Positions 59,120 to 64,000 of a DNA stretch of 64,000 nt are shown in pieces; position 1 is the stretch's first letter; every line of letters starts with the position of its first letter. Under the pieces are notes generated by a model. The model was not told the DNA's origin and made no database searches. It worked only from the letters and a program-made list of their open reading frames with translations. A program made the translations under genes and the position numbers. The DNA comes from Actinomycetospora callitridis (GTDB lineage Bacteria > Actinomycetota > Actinomycetes > Mycobacteriales > Pseudonocardiaceae). Where the stretch lies: assembly GCF_028737265.1 (NCBI RefSeq), contig NZ_JAQZAK010000003.1, forward strand, positions 536,332-600,331. The letters are read 5' to 3'.

Positions 59120-59878
59120 ATGGATCTCCAGGGCGTCTCGGCCCTCGTCACCGGCGGCGCGTCCGGCCTCGGGCTGGCCACCGCGCAGGCGATCACCGCC
59201 GCGGGCGGGCGGGTGGTCGTCGCCGACCTCCCGTCGTCGAAGGGCAAGGAGGTCGCCGCGGACCTCGGCGGGGAGTTCGTCGCCGCCGACGTCACGGACG
59301 CCGACGCGCTGGGCTCCGCGGTCGCCGCGGCCGAGGCGGCCGGCCCGTTCCGCGCGCTCGTGCACTGCGCGGGCATCGGCAGCCTCACCCGCGTCGTCGA
59401 GAAGAACGGCGACCCGGGCGACATGGAGTCCTTCGAGCGGGTCATCCGCGTCAACCTCTTCGGCTCGTTCAACGCCCTGCGCCTCGCCGGCGCCGCGATC
59501 GCGCGCACCGAGCCGGTGAACGGCGAGCGCGGCGCGATGATCATGACGGCCTCCGTGGCGGCGTTCGAGGGCCAGATCGGGCAGATGGCCTACTCGGCGT
59601 CGAAGGGCGGCGTCGTGTCGATGACGCTGTGCGCCGCGCGCGACCTCGCGTCCAAGCTGGTCCGCGTCAACACCATCGCGCCGGGGCTGTTCGACACCCC
59701 GCTGTTCGCGACGCTCTCGGACGACGTCCGCAAGACCCTCGGCGAGTCGGTGCCCCACCCGCGCCGCCTCGGCGACCCCGCCGAGTACGGGCAGATGGCG
59801 GTCTCGATGCTGCAGAACCCGATGCTCAACGGCGAGACGATCCGGCTCGACGGCGCGATCCGGATGGCGCCGCGATGA
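59120..59878 (+). CDS. SDR-family 3-hydroxyacyl-CoA dehydrogenase-like enzyme
   Basis: A 252-residue classical SDR. ALVTGGASGLGLATAQAI binds NAD; the catalytic Ser-Tyr-Lys set is in ASVAAFEGQIGQMAYSASKGG (Y-x3-K). ADVTD and NTIAPGLFDTPLF follow. It resembles type-2 3-hydroxyacyl-CoA dehydrogenase (HSD17B10 group), so it probably acts on acyl-CoA or steroid-like alcohols. GGGAGG lies ten bases before the ATG. It overlaps the enoyl-CoA hydratase gene by four bases (ATGA), giving a coupled beta-oxidation pair. Confidence 0.93.
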   Translation: MDLQGVSALVTGGASGLGLATAQAITAAGGRVVVADLPSSKGKEVAADLGGEFVAADVTDADALGSAVAAAEAAGPFRALVHCAGIGSLTRVVEKNGDPGDMESFERVIRVNLFGSFNALRLAGAAIARTEPVNGERGAMIMTASVAAFEGQIGQMAYSASKGGVVSMTLCAARDLASKLVRVNTIAPGLFDTPLFATLSDDVRKTLGESVPHPRRLGDPAEYGQMAVSMLQNPMLNGETIRLDGAIRMAPR

Positions 59879-60651
59879 GCACGGCTGAGGAGCCCGTCCT
59901 GCGCACCGAGCGCGACGGCACCACGCTGATCATCACCATCGACCGCCCGAAGGCCCGCAACTCGGTGAACACCGCGGTCGCGGAGGGGATCGCCGCGGCG
60001 CTCGACGAGCTCGACGGCGACGACGCGCTCGTCGCCGGCATCCTCACCGGGGCCGGCGGGTTCTTCAGCGCCGGCATGGATCTCAAGGCCTTCCTGCGGG
60101 GCGAGCGCCCGCACGTCGGCGACCGCGGGTTCGCCGGCATCACCCAGCGTCCGCCGTCGAAGCCGCTGATCGCCGCGGTCGAGGGGCCGGCGCTGGCCGG
60201 CGGGTGCGAGCTGGTGCTGTCGTGTGACCTCGTGGTGGCCTCGGAGGAGGCGACGTTCGGGATCCCGGAGGTCAAGCGCGGGCTCGCCGCCGCGGCCGGC
60301 GGCCTCATGCGCCTGCCCGCCCGCATCCCGCGCACCGTCGCCATGGAGCTCGCGCTCACCGGCGACCCGATGAGTGCGGCCGACGCGCACCGGTGGGGCC
60401 TGGTCAATCACCTCACGCCCGTCGGCGGGGCCCTCGAGGGCGCCCGCGAGCTCGCCGCGCGCATCGGGGCGAACGGACCGCTCGCGGTCCGGGCGAGCAA
60501 GCAGGTGATCGTCGAGTCCCCCGACTGGAGCTCGGAGGACATGTGGCGCCGCCAGGGGGAGATCCTCGGCCCGGTGCTGGAGAGCGAGGACGCCCGCGAG
60601 GGTGCCGCCGCCTTCGCCGAGAAGCGCGCCCCGAAGTGGAAGGGCCGCTAG
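59875..60651 (+). CDS. Enoyl-CoA hydratase/isomerase
   Basis: A 258-residue crotonase. The oxyanion holes are GGFFSAGMDLKAF and VEGPALAGGCELVLSCDLVVAS. The catalytic Glu pair is not both obvious: the segment after GGCEL reads SEEATFGIPEVKRGLAAAAGG. It hydrates or isomerises enoyl-CoA. ATG 59875 overlaps the SDR stop. The TAG at 60649-60651 is immediately followed by a very large hairpin. The gene with its SDR partner is likely a fatty-acid or steroid side-chain unit. Confidence 0.92.
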   Translation: MSTAEEPVLRTERDGTTLIITIDRPKARNSVNTAVAEGIAAALDELDGDDALVAGILTGAGGFFSAGMDLKAFLRGERPHVGDRGFAGITQRPPSKPLIAAVEGPALAGGCELVLSCDLVVASEEATFGIPEVKRGLAAAAGGLMRLPARIPRTVAMELALTGDPMSAADAHRWGLVNHLTPVGGALEGARELAARIGANGPLAVRASKQVIVESPDWSSEDMWRRQGEILGPVLESEDAREGAAAFAEKRAPKWKGR

Positions 60652-60721
60652 GTGCGCTCCGCGCATGTGAGCACTTCGAGGTGCTGGAGCACCTCAAAGT
60701 GCTCACGTGCGCGGAGCGCAC
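60652..60721. terminator. Giant 34-bp-stem hairpin between convergent genes
   Basis: Arms 60652-60685 and 60688-60721 pair over 34 positions with only two non-Watson-Crick positions and a 2-base centre. The stem starts one base after the ECH stop and ends 3 bp before the VOC stop on the other strand. It is far longer than normal terminators. No flanking target-site repeat is visible. Confidence 0.75.
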
Positions 60722-60724
60722 ACC

Positions 60725-61246
60725 TCAGAGGGTGTCCTCGCCGTACATCTCGCCGAGCGGGTCCATGATGAACTCGACGCGGGCGCCGTCGGGATCGCGC
60801 GTGTAGATCGAGACGTCGGACTCGACCATGTACTCGATCCCGCGCTCGTCGAGACGGCGCTTGATCCCGAACCACTGGCTGCCGGGCACCGAGATCGCGA
60901 TGTGGTGCAGCCCGCCGAGCACCTCGGCGTAGGGGCTCGGGTCGACGCCGGGCAGGTCGAAGAAGGCCAGGTTGTTGCCGTTGCCGACGTCGAAGAAGAA
61001 GTGCGTCGAGCCCGCGAGGTCGCGGTTCTCGAACAGCACGGTGACCGGGAAGCCGGCCACGTTCTGGTACCACTCCACCGTCGTGCGCACGTCGCGGCAG
61101 ACCAGGGCCGTGTGGTGGATGCCCTTGCCCGTCGACGGCGGGCGGTGATCGGTCGGGACGAGGAACTCCTCGCGAATCCGATCGCGGGCGGCCGTCAGCC
61201 GCTGCCGCTCCTCTTCGCTGATCAACGACGACTTGTCCGCGCTCAT
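60725..61246 (-). CDS. VOC-superfamily (glyoxalase/extradiol dioxygenase-like) protein
   Basis: A 173-residue vicinal-oxygen-chelate protein. GKGIHHTALVCRDVRTTVEWYQNVAGFPVTVLFENRD gives the first beta-alpha-beta unit with metal His; HHIAISVPGSQW is the second unit and GARVEFIMDPLGEMYGED the final metal Glu. It probably binds a divalent metal and opens or isomerises a ring or thioester. The N-terminal extension of about 40 residues is charged. ATG at 61246. It is convergent with the ECH gene across the giant hairpin. Confidence 0.9.
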   Translation of the reverse strand: MSADKSSLISEEERQRLTAARDRIREEFLVPTDHRPPSTGKGIHHTALVCRDVRTTVEWYQNVAGFPVTVLFENRDLAGSTHFFFDVGNGNNLAFFDLPGVDPSPYAEVLGGLHHIAISVPGSQWFGIKRRLDERGIEYMVESDVSIYTRDPDGARVEFIMDPLGEMYGEDTL

Positions 61247-61265
61247 GGCGCAGACCGTAGACCGT

Positions 61266-62378
61266 TCAACCGAGATCGTGGACCGCCAGCGATCCCGCGT
61301 CGCGCTCCGCCTTGCCCGCCACGCCGCCGTCGCGGGTGAGCTCGGAGAGCATGCGGTAGGTCAGGCTGCGCGGGCGCAGCCCGAGATGCGCCGCGGCCTC
61401 CTCGTCCAGCCGTTCGACGAGCGTCTTCGAGACCAGCCGCTGCCCGCCCGTGGCCACCTGCTCGACGCGGGCGCACTCGTTGACCTCGTCGCCCAGCGCG
61501 GTCACCTCGAGGCGCCCGCCGGTGACGACCTGACCGATGAACAGGTCCGCGCCCCAGTGCGCGCCGACGTTGAGCCGGCAGTCCTCGCGGGCGACCTCGA
61601 CGCCGGTCTCGGCGAGGTCGGCGACGACCTCGGCCACCGCACTCGGCAGGCTCTGCACCACGCGCAGCGCCGCGCATGCCGCGTCGGAGTCCGAGCCGTG
61701 GCCCTCGGTGAGGAAGTAGGCGCTCGCCCCGTCCCCGGCGTGCTTGCCGACGATGCCGCCGTGCCGCGCGACGAGCGCGTCGAACGCCGTCGTGATCCCG
61801 CGGATGAGCTCGAAGTAGACGGGCGTCGGCAGGCGGCGGGACAGCGGGCCGGAGGAGTCGACGTCGGCGAAGACGATGGCCGCCGGGCGTTTCGCCGGCT
61901 CCGACAGGTCGGCCATCCGCGTGAACATGGCCTCGTCGCCCTCGCTGACCAGGGCGAGCACCCGGGCCGGGAGGAGCGGGGCGTAGATCAGCGCGGCGCC
62001 CATCGGCGAGCCGTCGGCGTGGCGCAGGCCGACCCCCAGCATGCCCACCGACCGCTGGCGGGCCCCGACCTGCAGGTCCAGCGACAGCACCCATAGCGGC
62101 GCCGCGGGACCGGTCTGGTCGTCGAGGCGTGGGTGCAGGTCGCGGCGCAGGGTCTCGGCGGCCTCGGGGGTGAGGAGGTCGCGCCACAGCGGGCGCTCGA
62201 GCACCTCGTCGACGTGCTCGCCGTAGCCGACGTCGGTGTCGTCGTCCGCGCCGGCGAGCATCAGCATCTGCTCCGACACCCAGGCCAGGCGCCCGTGCGC
62301 GTCGATCACCTGCGCGGCCGTCCGCCCCGCGGCCAGGGCGGTGGCGACCTCACCCAGCGGTCCCTCGGGTCCCCCCAC
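61266..62378 (-). CDS. PAS-like/class III nucleotidyl cyclase
   Basis: A 370-residue protein. The N-terminal 140 residues are a PAS-like sensor (RTAAQVIDAHGRLAWVSEQMLMLAG). The class III cyclase domain is at about 165-345: AAIVFADVDSSGPLSRRL with a metal Asp, GGIVGKHAGDGASAYF, and ALGDEVNECARVEQV carrying the N-x3-R pair that acts on the transition state. The catalytic set looks intact, so it should make cAMP or cGMP. The start is a GTG at 62378 and the ArsR stop lies 12 bp away. Ligand unknown. Confidence 0.88.
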   Translation of the reverse strand: MGGPEGPLGEVATALAAGRTAAQVIDAHGRLAWVSEQMLMLAGADDDTDVGYGEHVDEVLERPLWRDLLTPEAAETLRRDLHPRLDDQTGPAAPLWVLSLDLQVGARQRSVGMLGVGLRHADGSPMGAALIYAPLLPARVLALVSEGDEAMFTRMADLSEPAKRPAAIVFADVDSSGPLSRRLPTPVYFELIRGITTAFDALVARHGGIVGKHAGDGASAYFLTEGHGSDSDAACAALRVVQSLPSAVAEVVADLAETGVEVAREDCRLNVGAHWGADLFIGQVVTGGRLEVTALGDEVNECARVEQVATGGQRLVSKTLVERLDEEAAAHLGLRPRSLTYRMLSELTRDGGVAGKAERDAGSLAVHDLG

Positions 62379-62389
62379 GGCGCCGGAGC

Positions 62390-62755
62390 CTACGGGCCAC
62401 CGAACGGGTGGCCCGTCATCGACCGGCGGTGCTCGGCGTCGTGGACGAGCACCCCGAGGAGCTCTCCGACGTGGTGATCACGGGCACGCGAGAGGACGTG
62501 ACGTCCCGCACGGCGCTGGGTGATCAAGCCGGCGAGGCGGAGCTTGGCGAGGTGCTGCGACACGGCCGGGCGGGTCGCCCCCAAACGGCCGGCGAGGGTG
62601 GAGACGTCCAGCTCATCGCCGCAGAGCAGCCACAACATCCGCAGACGGGTGGGATCGGCGAGCATCCGCAGGCCCTCGACGGCCACGTCGACGTGCTCGG
62701 CGGGCGGGAGCTCGGCCCATCCCCCACCCCGTTGCACGTTGTCGTGTGCGCACAC
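62390..62755 (-). CDS. ArsR-family metal sensor (SmtB/CzrA-type)
   Basis: A 121-residue repressor from GTG 62755 (a GTG at 62737 is an alternative). The winged HTH has LRMLADPTRLRMLWLLCGDELDVSTLAGRLGATRPAVSQHLAKLRLAGLI. The C-terminal helix RARDHHVGELLGVLVHDAEH aligns with the alpha-5 metal site of CzrA/SmtB/NmtR: D93, H95 and H109 match D84, H86 and H100 of CzrA, while position H97 is Asp (D106) preceded by His. It likely senses zinc, nickel or cobalt. It is divergent from a nicotianamine-synthase-like gene with a GTGTGCGCACAC palindrome in its start region. Confidence 0.88.
   Translation of the reverse strand: MCAHDNVQRGGGWAELPPAEHVDVAVEGLRMLADPTRLRMLWLLCGDELDVSTLAGRLGATRPAVSQHLAKLRLAGLITQRRAGRHVLSRARDHHVGELLGVLVHDAEHRRSMTGHPFGGP
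62744..62755. promoter_or_regulatory. Perfect palindrome at the ArsR start
   Basis: GTGTGCGCACAC, 12 bp, fully palindromic, overlapping the putative ArsR GTG and about 90 bp ahead of the NAS start. It is a candidate ArsR operator. Confidence 0.45.
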
Positions 62756-62848
62756 GCTTACGTATTGTGCCAGAGGGTGGAGCCGTGTTGGCATCCGTTC
62801 GGACGCCGGCCCGACGACGACCGCCCGGCCCCGGTGGAGGACATCGAC

Positions 62849-63829
62849 ATGAGCAGTCCGCTCGACCGCCCGGCCCCCCGGACCGCGACGCGTCCGTTCC
62901 CAGGGGGCGGGTCGGCCCGGCCCGGCGGCGAGCGGTCGATCGACCTGCCGTCGCGCCTCGCGGTGCGGGCCTGCGGCACGGAGCGCAGCCACGACAGCCA
63001 GGAGAGCCCGGTCGGCCCCGACAGCCCGTCGGGCCTCCTCGCCGACATCCTCGCCCTCCACGACGCCCTGGCCGCCGAGCCCTCGCTCGAGCCGGGCCCG
63101 CGCACCGACGCGCTGTTCACCGCGCTCGTGGCGCTCGCCGTCGCGCCGCGTGCGCCGCGGGAGGTGGACGCGGTGCTCGCCGACCCGCGGCTCACCGAGC
63201 GCCTGCCCGACCTGCGCGCCCGCTGCGCCGCCGGCGAGTACGCCCTCGAGCGGGCCTGGGCCCACCGGGTGCTCGCGGCGGACGACCCGCACGCCGCGCT
63301 CGAGGCGTTTCCGTACCTCCGGAACTACCGCGACCTCACCCGCATCGAGTACCACGCCGTCGCCGGTCACGCCCCGCGCGCGCCGCGGCGGGCGCTGTTC
63401 GTCGGCGCGGGGCCGCTGCCGCTCTCGGCGCTGCTGCTCGCCCGCCACGGCGTGCGGGTCGACGCCGTCGACATCGACCCGGAGGCGGTGGAGCTCGGCG
63501 GCCGGCTCGCCGCGGCGCTCGGTGACGACGTGCGCGTCGGCGCCGGCGACGTCCTGGACCTCGGCGATCTCGGGGACCACGACCTCGTCTGCGTGGCCGC
63601 CCTCGTCGGGCTCGACCCCGCCGAGAAGGCCGCGGCCCTGGCCCACGTGCGCGCCCGCATGCGGCCCGGCGCCCTCGTGCTCGCCCGCAGCGCCCACTCG
63701 CTGCGCGGCCTGCTCTACCCCGTGCTCGAGGTGGCCGGGGACGATCTCGGCGGCCTCGACCCGGTGGCCGTGCTGCACCCCCACACCGACGTCGTCAACT
63801 CGGTGGTGCTGGCCCGCGTCCCGGCCTGA
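62849..63829 (+). CDS. Nicotianamine synthase-family enzyme
   Basis: A 326-residue protein of the nicotianamine synthase family. Residues 1-55 are a low-complexity extension. Family motifs: FPYLRNYRDLTRIEYHAV (154-171), the SAM site FVGAGPLPLSALLL (184-197), DAVDIDP (205-211), and HPHTDVVNSVVLARVP at the C-terminus. It should join aminobutyrate units from S-adenosylmethionine to make nicotianamine or a related metallophore. The ATG at 62849 has GGAGG eight bases upstream. Divergent from the ArsR sensor, so expression is probably metal-controlled. No opine dehydrogenase or transporter gene is yet visible to the right. Confidence 0.9.
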   Translation: MSSPLDRPAPRTATRPFPGGGSARPGGERSIDLPSRLAVRACGTERSHDSQESPVGPDSPSGLLADILALHDALAAEPSLEPGPRTDALFTALVALAVAPRAPREVDAVLADPRLTERLPDLRARCAAGEYALERAWAHRVLAADDPHAALEAFPYLRNYRDLTRIEYHAVAGHAPRAPRRALFVGAGPLPLSALLLARHGVRVDAVDIDPEAVELGGRLAAALGDDVRVGAGDVLDLGDLGDHDLVCVAALVGLDPAEKAAALAHVRARMRPGALVLARSAHSLRGLLYPVLEVAGDDLGGLDPVAVLHPHTDVVNSVVLARVPA

Positions 63830-63862
63830 GCCGTCGCGACCCGGGCAGGGCAGGCTGGACCC

Positions 63863-64000
63863 GTGCCCACCACCCGCACCGGCCCGCACCCCGTGGCGGT
63901 CGGGGCCGTCCTGCTGCTGGTCGCGATGATCGCGGCGGCGCTGTGGAACTCCGACGCCTCGGGGACCGGCGCCCGCAACGTCGGGAGCACGGAATCGGCC
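63863..64000 (+). CDS. 5' end of a secreted or membrane protein
   Basis: The GTG at 63863 opens a 46-codon fragment running off the window: a short basic start, then a hydrophobic segment (AVGAVLLLVAMIAAALW) and a Ser/Gly-rich stretch. This looks like a signal anchor or signal peptide. It follows the nicotianamine-synthase-like gene by 33 bp on the same strand, so it may be part of the same metal-uptake operon, but the fragment is too short to say. Confidence 0.55.
   Translation, partial: MPTTRTGPHPVAVGAVLLLVAMIAAALWNSDASGTGARNVGSTESA

Noticed and set aside
1..64000. Mobile elements, integrases, tRNA attachment sites or CRISPR arrays
   Set aside because: No transposase or recombinase frames, no regularly spaced repeats and no tRNA-like cloverleaf were seen by reading; codon bias is even throughout.

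Overview
The window is chromosomal DNA of a very high G+C actinobacterium, most likely a member of the Pseudonocardiales such as Pseudonocardia or Actinomycetospora. The order-level guess is an inference. It rests on the strong G/C bias at third codon positions, many GTG starts, ATGA/GTGA gene overlaps, a WhiB protein, a DosR-type response regulator, and small actinobacterial families (DUF1918, DUF7144, DUF6131, DUF3159, three-helix-bundle). No tRNA, rRNA, CRISPR array, insertion sequence or prophage was seen.

Positions 1-13,800 form a stress or dormancy island: six universal stress proteins (USPs), two Hsp20 chaperones, DUF1918 and DUF7144 proteins, a membrane M23 peptidase, a potassium channel, an HdeD-like protein and several very small proteins. 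In its middle sits a response regulator that matches mycobacterial DosR (DevR) in length, in residue numbering of the phosphorylation site (D54, T82, K104) and in the DNA-contacting residues (K179, K182, N183). Intergenic stretches ahead of many genes carry a 5-4-5 inverted repeat, GGGnC-N4-GnCCC, with the same geometry as the DosR box. The island therefore looks like one locally clustered DosR-like regulon. No DosS-type sensor kinase is visible.

Positions 13,800-16,561 are a four-gene overlapping operon (DUF4397 surface protein, class F sortase, ECF sigma factor, zinc anti-sigma factor). Positions 16,700-33,800 hold general metabolism and regulation: quinone oxidoreductase, large ECF sigma factor, type II NADH dehydrogenase, a TetR/molybdopterin-oxidoreductase/PPOX group with a paired operator, a second TetR with a membrane-protein operon, acetoacetyl-CoA synthetase, aldoxime dehydratase, an XRE regulator/aldo-keto reductase pair and a DivIVA-like coiled coil. 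Positions 33,800-43,600 carry a stand-alone LysR effector domain, RidA/WYL and hydrolase genes, an amino-acid permease, SerA, and SulP plus GAP transporters.

Positions 43,700-54,600 include a large LAL-type LuxR regulator, then an MFS transporter and a flavin monooxygenase preceded by a short leader peptide ending ...SSGCR. That arrangement suggests cysteine-responsive attenuation of organosulfur use. Next come a GAF-SpoIIE phosphatase, an isochorismatase, and a coupled three-gene operon (acyl-CoA dehydrogenase, HIGH nucleotidyltransferase, ApgM-like phosphomutase) ending in a perfect hairpin. Positions 54,600-62,400 hold OsmC, WhiB, a lipase-like hydrolase, a MaoC/SDR/enoyl-CoA hydratase fatty-acid-type set, a VOC protein and a class III cyclase, with a 34-bp-stem hairpin between convergent genes at 60,652-60,721.

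At the right edge a SmtB/CzrA-type ArsR metal sensor is divergent from a nicotianamine synthase homologue, pointing to a metal-regulated metallophore locus that continues beyond the window.
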